DNA of 51,146 nucleotides, from positions 1 to 51,146 of the forward strand of contig OMJB01000116.1 in the NCBI GenBank assembly GCA_900299255.1, given 5' to 3'. The translations under genes were made by a program, and so were the position numbers. How positions within the stretch are numbered: the stretch's first letter is position 1; the number at the start of each line of letters is the position of its first letter. Positions 26,802 to 36,064 of the stretch are shown one piece after another. Source of the stretch: Sphingobacteriales bacterium (lineage in GTDB: Bacteria > Bacteroidota > Bacteroidia > Chitinophagales > Chitinophagaceae). The notes beneath the pieces were generated by a model, which ran no database searches, had not been told where the DNA came from, and was given only the letters and a program-made list of their open reading frames with translations.

Positions 26802-29800
26802 TTATTTCTCAATCACGAAATGGAACGTACTGTTTCCTTTTGATGAACGTAAATTCAGCAGGTACATACCATTTGCGAGTGCCTCACCTGTTTCAATTGA
26901 TGCATCAATGCTGCCATTGATAGTTTTGAAATTATTGCTGTATACTGACTGGCCAAGCATATTGAGCACGTCTACACCAACTACCTCATCTGCACCTAAG
27001 CCCAGATTTCCTTTTAGTGAGAATGAGCCTTTATTTGGGTTTGGCGCCAGAACAACTGATCCACTGGCAGTCAAAAGCTGTGTAGCTAATCCGCGTACTG
27101 TCAGCACTACAGAATTGATTGTTGAATTTCCGCATGCATCGTTGCGAGTAACCTTACAGCTTACAGAGTCATTATTATTAAAACTGCTTCTGATATAGGT
27201 ACCAGAAGTAGCGCCGGCTACAATCGCACCATTTAAGTACCACTGATATGAAGGAGCACTACCGCCGTTAGTTACAGTTGCAATAAGTGTATCAGGTGTT
27301 CCGGGAGCAACAAGCATACCCGGGCGGCCGGTAATTACAACAGAAGGCACCACCTGAGGCTCAACTGTCATTGCAATTACATTACTGTAAGCGGTATTGG
27401 TAGATATAGGGCAACGATAGTTTCCTGTCATTACACAATAAATATTATCCCCATCAACCGGTGTGTACGTGTATGAAGAACTGCTGCCAACCACCACAGT
27501 ATTTTTTACGAACGTGTAGGTTGGCCCGTAACCACCGTAAGTCGGCGTTGCATTTATGGTAACGGAACTACCATCACAAACAGTATCACTAGGTGTAGGA
27601 GCAAGATGAACGAGTGGATTCCCGTTTGGAAATGCCACCACTGTCAATGTATCACTGGTAACTGTATCTGGAATAGCACAAACAGCATTGCTTACCATTA
27701 CAAGGCTAACCCTGTTAACCCCGGTAGCAGGCGGATAGTCATATATTGCGCTGTCTGGGCCGGAAAGTACACCATTCACCCTCCACATGTAATGTGGGTG
27801 TGAGCCAGGATAACCCGCTACTGAAGTGAAAGTAGTGTGTGTTCCCTGACAGATTGTGTCAGCTGTGCTCCTGAAGATACTTACCGATGGAACAACTACT
27901 GGAATAATTGTAACTATGGCACTGCCAGCCATAGCGCTCATACATCCGGTAACAGTATCTGTAGCAATCGCACTGTAGGTGCCGGCTGTAGTATCATTTC
28001 CGAAACTTATACGGGCGTTACTGCCGTTCACCGGTGCACCCATAGCTGTTAAGCCCATGTATAATTGATAACGGATGCCGGTATTAGAACTATCAAGGCC
28101 GATAGCCACACCCGCACCGCCGGCACAATAACTGCCACCACCTGTTACGTTGTAAACTTTTGGTAATGGATTAACACTTACTGTTACAGTAGAAGTGTTT
28201 GTGCAACCATCTGTATAGAAAATCACTTCCATTAACTGGTCGGGAGCAGAACAAGTAGGCCCATCGATGCCACCCCAGTTTAAGTTGCCGATATTAGGAC
28301 GTATAGAGTAACCATACGCACATGAACAGGTACCCTGATTTGATAATTCTACTGCACCACCAGGGCCGCATCCTATACCTACTGTCCAATTCTGACCATC
28401 AGATGTTCCTGCGTAAGCACTTCCGGTCCTCAATGCCTGTGCTACTGCGTTTGCAACAGCAGGATCAGTACACATAATACCTGTTGGGTTTACACTGCCT
28501 CTGATGCGGAAACCTGTATAGTTATTTGTACTCACAAGTGTAGAACGGTATGTGTCCCAGTTTGCGGACTGAGTAGTTGGTATAACACCATTATAGAACA
28601 TATCGCTGTATACCAGAGCCCGAACTGACTTTCCGGTAACAGTGTAGGTAGTAGTTACAGTTGGGCTTGCAACAGGATTACTACAGTTGGTGCAAGATAG
28701 CCCGAATGAAGGAGACCATGAGAATGTATCTGCGCCACTGGCTGCAAGGGTAGTGGAATTACCATAGCATATTGCAACGCTGGACCCGGCACTCACTGTT
28801 GGGAATGCGTCAACTGTAACCGGGAATGAAACTGAACAACCAGTGGTCGTCAGCGTATAATTTATTGATGCAGCACCAACAGATACACCCGTTACGGTAC
28901 CTGAAGTAACAGTTACCGCTGAAGTGCTGGTGCCCCAGGTACCACCTGGAGTAACATCGGTCAATAAAACCGAAGAACCGATACAAACGTGATTAAATCC
29001 GGCAATTGCTGCAGGCAATGGATTTACAGTAACAGAAGTGGTAACATAAGCACCACAAAAAGTAGTGTAGGTAATGTCAACAATACCATCAGCGACACCG
29101 GTTACAACACCTGTTGATGCATTAACTGTTGCAATTGCATTATCTGCGCTGCTCCAGCTTCCGCCAGTTAATGACTCTGTTAAAGTGATGCTCTGAGCCA
29201 CACATACCGGAACATTCCCGCCAATAGCTGCCGGAGGAGGGCAAAAACTCAAAACACTGCCGTTTGACGGGAAGGTGCAAGTGCTATTAAAAGAGTTATT
29301 TGTTGCCGATGATGTTTCCAGTGGTAAGGTCTGATAATCAGCAAGCCCGTTGCAAATGCCTATAGTGGCAGTTGTAGGCAGTGACCCTAAACCTGAGCCA
29401 TATACAAATTCAACTATATTAGTCCCCTCATACAACTTAATCTGAAAATTCATTGAAGCAGAACCCGAACTGCAACACCTGCTCCAGTCGGCATATTCAA
29501 AAGTAAAGACCCTGCTACCGGCAGTACCTGAAGTCTGATAATATGCAGTTTTGGCAACTCCATACAGATCTTTCCAGAAAGCCATGAGCAACCCTGCGCC
29601 GTTTGAAATGGACGACAATGAAGAACTGAGGTTTTTATAATCAGGATCATCGCTCAGGGAATCGTTTGCAAGTGACAAGTACCCGTTGGCATTAGCCGAC
29701 AGAACAGTATGATTTGTACCACAGTAAAAAAATGTAAAACCAATGGGAATATTTGTGATGGCACTGTCACCAGTATTTAACGTAGTACCGGTCAATGCAA

Positions 29801-29930
29801 CTGTACCGCTGCCTCCAATAATTGAGTTAAACGTACCAGCTGATCTTGAAAATGAATAAGACGCTGCAGTCTGCGCATAACCTCCAAATCCCAGTAAACA
29901 AAGGATTACCAATAAATAAATCTTTCTCAT
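26802..29930 (-). CDS. large secreted Ig-like/BIG2-type protein with T9SS sorting domain
   Basis: Exported protein of 1042 residues. Signal peptide to about residue 19 (LGFGGYAQ). Residues 25-230 form a globular N-terminal domain (FSRSAGTFNSIIGG, GFTFFYCGTNH, FWKDLYGVAKTAYYQTSG). Then come BIG2-like domains (230-305, 306-375: GGTWGTSTSAVTVTSGTVTG) and a Cys-containing motif SPSFGLSCTNCSNPVASPT followed by TTYTVTG. A distinct Cys- and Gly-rich block occupies about 435-576 (FRIRGSVNPTGIMC, CGPGGAVELSNQGTCSC). More Ig-like repeats lead to a T9SS domain starting at LAPNPNKGSFSLKG. An adhesin or matrix protein is the likely role (inference). Monocistronic. Confidence 0.88.
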   Translation of the reverse strand: MRKIYLLVILCLLGFGGYAQTAASYSFSRSAGTFNSIIGGSGTVALTGTTLNTGDSAITNIPIGFTFFYCGTNHTVLSANANGYLSLANDSLSDDPDYKNLSSSLSSISNGAGLLMAFWKDLYGVAKTAYYQTSGTAGSRVFTFEYADWSRCCSSGSASMNFQIKLYEGTNIVEFVYGSGLGSLPTTATIGICNGLADYQTLPLETSSATNNSFNSTCTFPSNGSVLSFCPPPAAIGGNVPVCVAQSITLTESLTGGSWSSADNAIATVNASTGVVTGVADGIVDITYTTFCGAYVTTSVTVNPLPAAIAGFNHVCIGSSVLLTDVTPGGTWGTSTSAVTVTSGTVTGVSVGAASINYTLTTTGCSVSFPVTVDAFPTVSAGSSVAICYGNSTTLAASGADTFSWSPSFGLSCTNCSNPVASPTVTTTYTVTGKSVRALVYSDMFYNGVIPTTQSANWDTYRSTLVSTNNYTGFRIRGSVNPTGIMCTDPAVANAVAQALRTGSAYAGTSDGQNWTVGIGCGPGGAVELSNQGTCSCAYGYSIRPNIGNLNWGGIDGPTCSAPDQLMEVIFYTDGCTNTSTVTVSVNPLPKVYNVTGGGSYCAGGAGVAIGLDSSNTGIRYQLYMGLTAMGAPVNGSNARISFGNDTTAGTYSAIATDTVTGCMSAMAGSAIVTIIPVVVPSVSIFRSTADTICQGTHTTFTSVAGYPGSHPHYMWRVNGVLSGPDSAIYDYPPATGVNRVSLVMVSNAVCAIPDTVTSDTLTVVAFPNGNPLVHLAPTPSDTVCDGSSVTINATPTYGGYGPTYTFVKNTVVVGSSSSYTYTPVDGDNIYCVMTGNYRCPISTNTAYSNVIAMTVEPQVVPSVVITGRPGMLVAPGTPDTLIATVTNGGSAPSYQWYLNGAIVAGATSGTYIRSSFNNNDSVSCKVTRNDACGNSTINSVVLTVRGLATQLLTASGSVVLAPNPNKGSFSLKGNLGLGADEVVGVDVLNMLGQSVYSNNFKTINGSIDASIETGEALANGMYLLNLRSSKGNSTFHFVIEK

Positions 29931-30280
29931 AATTTACTATTTAAAAAAATTAACTGAGTACTAAAACATATGCTTGAAAATGGTTTAGAAAACCAGATAT
30001 CGAATATAAACAAATTACATTCATGGCAATTTGAGTGCAAAAATACAATTAATTACCTTGTAACAATAACATTTACAAAAAAACACACTGAATTTAACGT
30101 TATTAATAGTTTGTCAATGGATGCTACTTTTACTAACTAATTCGTTACATCTATTATTAGAATGGGATGTGGAAATTTAATTCTGAGTTATAAAAAATTA
30201 TGTTTTGCAGGAAATCTGTATCTTGCCATGCATTTCTACCTGCTCTATCTCAATTGAAATGCAATAAATTTAATGTAGTC
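29931..30280. other. AT-rich intergenic region between divergent genes
   Basis: These 350 bases are strongly AT-rich and hold no gene. A near-match -7 box (TAAATTTA, about 10 bases before the RRM start) could serve the RRM gene. No hairpin or repeat of note. Confidence 0.45.
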
Positions 30281-30673
30281 ATGAATCTTTTTATTGGCAA
30301 CCTGAATCCGGAAACTAATGTAACAAACCTCCGCCCTCTTTTTGCAGAGTTTGGCGAAGTAGTTTCTGCGAAAATTATTTACGATAATGCAACCGGAATG
30401 TCGCGTTGTTTTGGCTTTGTTGAAATGGCTGATAAATTCCACGCTATGGATGCTATTGACAACCTTGATTGCACCTACTTTGAAGGTAATATCATTTCAG
30501 TAAAAGAAGCTAAAGCAAACAACTCCAAGGGAAGCCCGGCAGGCAATAGGCCGTTCAAGCCTAGAAACCCACGCCCCCGCACGGGTGGTGATTACAATAA
30601 TAACCGCGGAGAAGTTAATGCCAACCGAATAGACTATAACAGCCGGGGCGATTACAATAATAACCGCTACTAG
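30281..30673 (+). CDS. RRM-domain RNA-binding protein with Asn/Arg-rich tail
   Basis: Cytoplasmic protein of 130 residues. One RNA recognition motif (residues 1-82) has RNP2 MNLFIGNL and RNP1 SRCFGFVEM with the aromatic residues that stack on RNA bases. The tail (83-130) is basic and low-complexity: KPRNPRPRTGG and two copies of DYNNNR. Bacteroidota lack Hfq in many lineages, and RRM proteins of this form act as RNA chaperones there (family knowledge; the role here is inference). The start at 30281 is set by the RRM N-terminus. Its stop overlaps the kup stop in a shared CTAG. Confidence 0.9.
   Translation: MNLFIGNLNPETNVTNLRPLFAEFGEVVSAKIIYDNATGMSRCFGFVEMADKFHAMDAIDNLDCTYFEGNIISVKEAKANNSKGSPAGNRPFKPRNPRPRTGGDYNNNRGEVNANRIDYNSRGDYNNNRY
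30590..30667 (+). repeat. direct repeat encoding DYNNNR in the RRM protein tail
   Basis: An identical 18-base unit, GATTACAATAATAACCGC, occurs at 30590-30607 and 30650-30667. It encodes the repeated DYNNNR of the low-complexity tail. Exact identity at the DNA level suggests a recent duplication or gene conversion. Confidence 0.85.
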
Positions 30674-32637
30674 TTCTCATCAATCCTCTTAAGGTTATAA
30701 TCCGGTATTGCAGAAACGTATATCGGGTACTTTTCCAATGTTACATCTGAAGGGTCCAGGCCAAAGCCACGCTCTTCGGACAGGCTGAATTTTTTGAGTA
30801 TAAAATAGCCCCTCATCATCATGCGCTCCCACATAGGCAGTGAATTGTCGCGCGAAAGGAATTTCTCCATGACAATAAACCTGAAATCGCCCATGACATT
30901 ATTTTTGCTTAGCGACTCATAACGGCTTACTACATTCACTTCCTTGTTCTGCACCATCTCCTCCACTACCTTTTTGAACATGTACTGCACTCTGTGGTCT
31001 ACCCTGAAACCGAGCCTGAACTCAACTCTGATGATCTCGTTCGGGACTATTGTCTGCACAGCATATTCAGTTGTATATGGATCATCCAGTACATCTACAT
31101 GCACGAACCAATATATATCTGCCCTCTTTGGTTTGCTGTACAAAATAGAATACAGTATTTTATGCTCAATCTCCCTGGGATTGTTGGCACTGGTCAGGTA
31201 AACGAGGTGGGTTGCATACTTGGTGATGCTATTGTCATTACTTAGTTCCTGCAGGATAGGAATATAATTTTCGAGCCTAACAAATTCAACGTAGCGGTTT
31301 TTAATCTTGCGTGATTTGTACCATACCAGCATTGTCATAAATAATCCCCCTGCCACAACAACTGTTACGGCTCCGCCTTCAACAAATTTTTCTACCAGAT
31401 TAGCAGTCAGGAAAGAAAGCTCGATGGCGAGGTAAACGATGAGGTATCCTGCAATCCAAACTATTGGCACACGCTTCACAAACATGTAGTAGGCAAATAG
31501 CGTAGACGTCATAATCATACAAATGGTTATAGACAAGCCATAAGCCGCTTCCATATTTGACGACTGGCGGAAGTACAATGTGATGGCAGTACAGCCTACA
31601 AACAGCAATGTATTAATACCCGGAATAAATGACTGCCCTTTTTCAACAGTTGGATAACTAATCTTCATTTTGGGCCAAAGATTGAGCTTCATAGCTTCGC
31701 TGATCAGCGTAAACGAACCCGAAATCAGGGCCTGGCTGGCAATAATAGCTGCTACCGTTGCAATAATGATACCCGGAATTGTGAACCAATTGGGCACCAA
31801 TTCGTAAAACGGATTTCTATGCCCCGCATCCCAAACCTGGTTTTTAATGCTTAACAAAAATGCACCCTGGCCCAGATAATTTAGAATAAGGCACGATTTA
31901 ACAAATATCCATGAAGCCCTTATATTGATACGCCCACAATGGCCGAGGTCGGAGTACAGTGCTTCTGCTCCGGTGGTACAGAGGAAAACAGCTCCAAGTA
32001 TCCAGAATCCTTTGGGGTAAACAGTTAATATCTTGATGGCATAGTAAGGATTCAGTGCGCGGAGAATGCGCCAGTCGTGTGAAACATTTAACTGGTGGAT
32101 ACCAAGTATGGCCAGCATGAGGAACCAAACCATCATAATAGGGCCAAAAGCTTTTCCGATGCTGCTTGTGCCAAATTGCTGGAAGAAAAACAACAAAGTA
32201 AGAATCCCGATTACAATGTAAACGATAGTCATAACACCTATGTGCTCGAGGTGGGGAATGTTGTGCAAACCCTCTATTGCGGCAGTGACCGAGATAGGCG
32301 GCGTAATCATACCATCGGCCAGAAGGGCAGCCCCGCCTACCATTGCTGGGAACACTGTCCACCTGCCATGCCTGCGCACCAGTGCAAACAATGAGAATAT
32401 ACCACCCTCCCCTTTGTTATCAGCACGCAGTGTAAGCATCACGTACTTAACAGTAGTCTGTAGTGTAAGTGTCCAGATAATGCACGACAATGCCCCTATA
32501 ATCAGTAACTCGCTGATCTCCCTGCCATTGCAGATAGAGTTCATTACATACAAAGGAGAAGTGCCTATATCTCCATAAATAATACCTAAAGCTATGATTA
32601 CCCCGGCGATAGATGCCTTATTCAGATTGTGTGCCAA
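30670..32637 (-). CDS. kup: Kup-family potassium uptake permease
   Basis: Inner-membrane K+/H+ symporter of 655 residues. The N-terminal signature IIYGDIGTSPLYVM and the following helices (12 expected) match Kup/HAK, with GGAALLADGMITPPISVTAAIEG and the helix-5 segment TTGAEALYSDLGHCGR. A C-terminal cytoplasmic domain (about 450-655) is retained. The start is TTG at 32637: an in-frame TAA lies six bases upstream, and the next ATG would delete the conserved GDIGTSPLY motif. Kup mainly works in acidic or low-K+ conditions. The gene converges on the RRM gene with a 4-base overlap. Confidence 0.95.
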   Translation of the reverse strand: MAHNLNKASIAGVIIALGIIYGDIGTSPLYVMNSICNGREISELLIIGALSCIIWTLTLQTTVKYVMLTLRADNKGEGGIFSLFALVRRHGRWTVFPAMVGGAALLADGMITPPISVTAAIEGLHNIPHLEHIGVMTIVYIVIGILTLLFFFQQFGTSSIGKAFGPIMMVWFLMLAILGIHQLNVSHDWRILRALNPYYAIKILTVYPKGFWILGAVFLCTTGAEALYSDLGHCGRINIRASWIFVKSCLILNYLGQGAFLLSIKNQVWDAGHRNPFYELVPNWFTIPGIIIATVAAIIASQALISGSFTLISEAMKLNLWPKMKISYPTVEKGQSFIPGINTLLFVGCTAITLYFRQSSNMEAAYGLSITICMIMTSTLFAYYMFVKRVPIVWIAGYLIVYLAIELSFLTANLVEKFVEGGAVTVVVAGGLFMTMLVWYKSRKIKNRYVEFVRLENYIPILQELSNDNSITKYATHLVYLTSANNPREIEHKILYSILYSKPKRADIYWFVHVDVLDDPYTTEYAVQTIVPNEIIRVEFRLGFRVDHRVQYMFKKVVEEMVQNKEVNVVSRYESLSKNNVMGDFRFIVMEKFLSRDNSLPMWERMMMRGYFILKKFSLSEERGFGLDPSDVTLEKYPIYVSAIPDYNLKRIDEN

Positions 32638-32963
32638 GCCCTGTTATATAAGATATGTGGTGGAAGTGGGTACAAAGTTAGGAATAAAGAATATCAAAAT
32701 TCAAAAAAACTATTGGTGGAACATTTCAACTTTTTGAGTTCAGGCGGCATTTATTTTATTGAATATTGCTTCACGGAACAAGACATCCGTTATTGAACTT
32801 CGATCAGTCAAGCCAATTTCTTACCACTTTTTATGTTTTCGTTTGAGCTTGGTGCCAATTCGAACAAGAGGTGCTGAAGTGAATATTAAAAGAAATATTG
32901 AAAATAAATTTTTAAATTCGTATTGGTTAATTTTGTTTTGATAAAATTATATTGAGAATATTT
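32638..32963. other. intergenic region between divergent kup and an Ig-like cargo gene
   Basis: These 326 bases hold the kup promoter (32673-32705). The short open frame at 32759-32941 has no recognisable features and is not called. No clear -7 box is seen for the + strand gene. Confidence 0.5.
32673..32705 (-). promoter_or_regulatory. Bacteroidota-type promoter for kup
   Basis: On the minus strand, TTTG (32702-32705), 21 bases, then the -7 box TAACTTTG (32673-32680). It lies 35 bases before the TTG start codon. Confidence 0.6.
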
Positions 32964-34889
32964 ATGAACAGGCTGATATGGATATTTTTTGTGTTGTCTC
33001 CGGTTATACTTTTTGGCCAGGCTGTACATATTTCCACATCAAGAGATACTATCTGTTCAGGCACCCCCGCAACTTTTACTTCAATAATCTCCAGCATTTC
33101 GAATCCCCATTTCAAATGGCGAATTAATAGTACACACGCAGGAACTGACAACCCGGTGTTTACATCTTCATTACTGACAAATTCAGACACAGTAAGCTGC
33201 ATAGTTACCAACCTGACAGGAGATACTGTTTTTGCGATTTCGAATTATTTAGTAATGACCGTTGATAGTATGCCTGACGCTGGTGAGATAGAGGGCCTTG
33301 ATATTGTTTGCCAGTATTCCAGTATAACTCTCACAGACATTGTAACGGGAGGAGTTTGGTCTGCAGAAAATACAAATGCAACTGTTTCAGGCGGCATTGT
33401 GACAGGAATGCGAGTAATTTCCGGTTTCGACTATTTGGTTTGGCCTTCTTATGACACTATATTTTATACTGTTACGAATTCGTGCGGCTCATCAAAAGCT
33501 ACGAAATTGATAGAAATTCATCCATTGCCATGGGCAAGTTTTTTTCTTGGGACTCCAGTGGACCCAATTTATGAATTGTGTGTTGGCCAAGATGTTATGA
33601 TAGACGGAGGGGCCGGGTACACCCATCTTTTGTATTCAAAATACGGGCATGCTGTTCCTGATTTCTTTAACAACAACGTTCACGGAGTAAGTGCCGGCTC
33701 CGAAACATTGGTTGCTGTTGATACCAATTACTGTGGTGTTGACACGTTCAGGATAAACATAAAAGTGAATACTGTGCCGGAAATTTTTCCGATTTTACTT
33801 CCGTCAAATGAGATTTGCGCTGGGGAACCCGTTACGCTATCTGACTCGAGCAAAGGGGTACTTAATTGGTTCTCAACTAAGAACGGGAAAATAGTTGGAT
33901 GGACCGGTTTATTAACCGGACTTTTACCTGGCTTAGACACTATTACTCTGCGATCTTCAAATCAATGTGGGGCCACTTATGCAGACACAGTGATAACAAT
34001 ACTGCCACCAGGGCTTATCACTACCAGTGACAGCTTATGCGCCGGTGCAACAATACAATTGTACGATCTATATTCAGGGGGTACTTGGAGCAGTGTAAAC
34101 AACGCTAAAGCCAGTGTTGATCAGGAAGGGCATCTTTTCAGTACTTCGGCAGATACAATAACCATACGATATTCATTAGGGGGCTGTACAGTTTCTAAAA
34201 CGGTCTCACTACATGCCTTACCTGCACCGATTAGCGGATACTCAGCCCTTTGTACAAACGGTTCGACTATTTTGGCTGAAGCAACCCGGCCGGGCAAGTG
34301 GAGCAGTTCAGATGAGACCGTAGCCATTGTTGACACGACAGGACACGTATACAGTATAAACGCAGGCACTGCTAACATTATATTTACAGATAAATATGGC
34401 TGTATCAGCAACATAGAAGTAACAGTTAACCCATTGCCCCCTGCTATTATAGGGATTTCGGATGTGTGCGTTGAACATGGGATGTATTTATCAGACAATG
34501 CCAGCGGCGGAAAGTGGACAAACCGAGACTCTACGATTGTGCGAATAGACAGTTTGTCTGGATATGTAACCGGAATAGGCATCGGACGAGATCTGATAAC
34601 TTATACACTGCCCACAGGGTGTTATACAGAAGCCTACATTAAATCAGACTATTGTCCCCAGGATCTGGACATATACCCCAACCCTGTAAATAGTATCCTG
34701 ACGTTTCAGTCGGATACTATAATTTATAATGAATTCAGGCTTATTAACATTACCGGACAAGTGGTAATCCACCAGCCTATTAAAGAATCGTTTACAAAAA
34801 TTGACGTCCATTTACTACCTTATGGAATATATTATCTTGAGTTTTTGGGACCCAAAAACAAGTATGTGAAGAAAATAAAAAAGGAATAG
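32964..34889 (+). CDS. secreted Ig-like/BIG2-type protein with T9SS sorting domain
   Basis: Exported protein of 641 residues. Start at ATG 32964 (MNRLIWIFFVLSPVILFGQ, signal peptide); an upstream TTG is possible but would only add four residues. Repeated domains have the form CxGxxxTLxD ... GGxWSSxN ... VxxxTGxVxG (for example ITLTDIVTGGVWSAENTNA, TIQLYDLYSGGTWSSVNNAK, MYLSDNASGGKWTNRDS), typical of the BIG2-like modules shared with the cargo at 26802. The T9SS domain begins DIYPNPVNSILTF and ends KYVKKIKKE. Codon use is more AT-rich than neighbours (by eye). Probable surface adhesin (inference). Confidence 0.88.
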   Translation: MNRLIWIFFVLSPVILFGQAVHISTSRDTICSGTPATFTSIISSISNPHFKWRINSTHAGTDNPVFTSSLLTNSDTVSCIVTNLTGDTVFAISNYLVMTVDSMPDAGEIEGLDIVCQYSSITLTDIVTGGVWSAENTNATVSGGIVTGMRVISGFDYLVWPSYDTIFYTVTNSCGSSKATKLIEIHPLPWASFFLGTPVDPIYELCVGQDVMIDGGAGYTHLLYSKYGHAVPDFFNNNVHGVSAGSETLVAVDTNYCGVDTFRINIKVNTVPEIFPILLPSNEICAGEPVTLSDSSKGVLNWFSTKNGKIVGWTGLLTGLLPGLDTITLRSSNQCGATYADTVITILPPGLITTSDSLCAGATIQLYDLYSGGTWSSVNNAKASVDQEGHLFSTSADTITIRYSLGGCTVSKTVSLHALPAPISGYSALCTNGSTILAEATRPGKWSSSDETVAIVDTTGHVYSINAGTANIIFTDKYGCISNIEVTVNPLPPAIIGISDVCVEHGMYLSDNASGGKWTNRDSTIVRIDSLSGYVTGIGIGRDLITYTLPTGCYTEAYIKSDYCPQDLDIYPNPVNSILTFQSDTIIYNEFRLINITGQVVIHQPIKESFTKIDVHLLPYGIYYLEFLGPKNKYVKKIKKE

Positions 34890-34997
34890 CTTGATAAGAA
34901 TTTGTGATGTTACACCACAGCTCCAAAACAATCATTCATAGGGACTAACAGGCTCGTAAACTGAAGCAAGATTACAGTTAAGCAACACCTAATTGCA

Positions 34998-35029
34998 TTG
35001 CCTGGTTAGATGCATTTGACATACCTTTG
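34998..35029 (+). promoter_or_regulatory. Bacteroidota-type promoter for the dus operon
   Basis: TTG (34998-35000), 21 bases, then the -7 box TACCTTTG (35022-35029), nine bases before the ATG at 35039. Confidence 0.65.
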
Positions 35030-35038
35030 CAGCCTCAA

Positions 35039-36034
35039 ATGGTCAGAATTGGAAATATAGAACTGGGGGAGTTCCCGCTACTGCTGGCTCCCATGGAGGA
35101 TGTGAGTGACCCTCCTTTCAGGGCAGTGTGCAAGGATAACGGCGCCGACCTGATGTATACCGAATTCATATCGAGCGAGGGGCTGATCAGGGATGCCATG
35201 AAGAGCCGGCAGAAGCTGGATATTTTTGATTACGAGAAACCAATCGGCATTCAGATTTTCGGCGGCGATGAAGAGGCAATGGCACTTTCGGCTAAGATTG
35301 TGGATGCAACCAACCCTGACCTGCTGGACATCAACTTTGGCTGCCCGGTAAAAAAAGTGGTATGCAAGGGTGCTGGCGCGGCGGTGCTTAAAGACATACC
35401 GCTGATGATACGGCTTACTCAGGCATGTATCAGGTCAACGACGCTGCCGGTAACAGTAAAAACCAGGCTGGGATGGGACAACAATACAAAGAACATTGAA
35501 GAAGTGGCCGAGCGGCTCCAGGACATTGGCGTACAGGCACTGACCATACATGGCCGCACGCGTACCCAACTTTATAAAGGGGATGCCGACTGGACGCTGA
35601 TTGGAAAAATCAAGAATAACCCGAGGATACATATACCCATCTTTGGCAACGGGGATATTGATACGCCGCAGAAAGCACTGGAGTATAAAAACAGGTATGG
35701 AGTAGATGGCATCATGATAGGCAGGGCGGCGATAGGGTATCCGTGGATATTCAGAGAGGTCAAACATTTCTTCGCTACAGGTGAAATCATGGATTCCCCT
35801 ACCCTGGCTGAGCGGCTACGGGCCTGCCGTAAACACCTGCACGGTTCGGTGAACTGGAAAGGAGTAAAAGCAGGCATACTGGAAATGCGCAGGCACTACG
35901 CCAGCTACCTGAAAGGGCTGCCGCATGTTAAGGAATTCAGAAACAGGCTGGTGGTAACAGACGGAGTGGCAGAAATAGAGGAGATACTACACGAGATAGA
36001 AGCCCACTATGCCGGTATAGAACAAACAGCATAG
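35039..36034 (+). CDS. dusB: tRNA-dihydrouridine synthase, DusB type
   Basis: Flavoenzyme of 331 residues that reduces uridine in the tRNA D-loop using NADPH. The TIM-barrel motifs are complete: LLAPMEDVSDPPFR (FMN site), QIFGGDEEAM, NFGCPVKKVVCKGAGAAVLKD with the catalytic Cys at residue 102, TVKTRLGWD, IHGRTRTQLYKGDADW and FGNGDI ... GRAAIGYPW. The start at ATG 35039 is preferred: an open TTG four codons earlier lies within the -7 box. In many bacteria dusB precedes fis, but here it leads an operon with a membrane protein and a phosphoesterase. Confidence 0.95.
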   Translation: MVRIGNIELGEFPLLLAPMEDVSDPPFRAVCKDNGADLMYTEFISSEGLIRDAMKSRQKLDIFDYEKPIGIQIFGGDEEAMALSAKIVDATNPDLLDINFGCPVKKVVCKGAGAAVLKDIPLMIRLTQACIRSTTLPVTVKTRLGWDNNTKNIEEVAERLQDIGVQALTIHGRTRTQLYKGDADWTLIGKIKNNPRIHIPIFGNGDIDTPQKALEYKNRYGVDGIMIGRAAIGYPWIFREVKHFFATGEIMDSPTLAERLRACRKHLHGSVNWKGVKAGILEMRRHYASYLKGLPHVKEFRNRLVVTDGVAEIEEILHEIEAHYAGIEQTA

Positions 36035-36064
36035 GCAAATCAGGCAATTGAATAATACCGGAAT

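Noticed and set aside
32759-32941. A 60-residue open frame upstream of the Ig-like cargo
   Set aside because: Composition is not protein-like and it overlaps no ribosome site or promoter; treated as chance.
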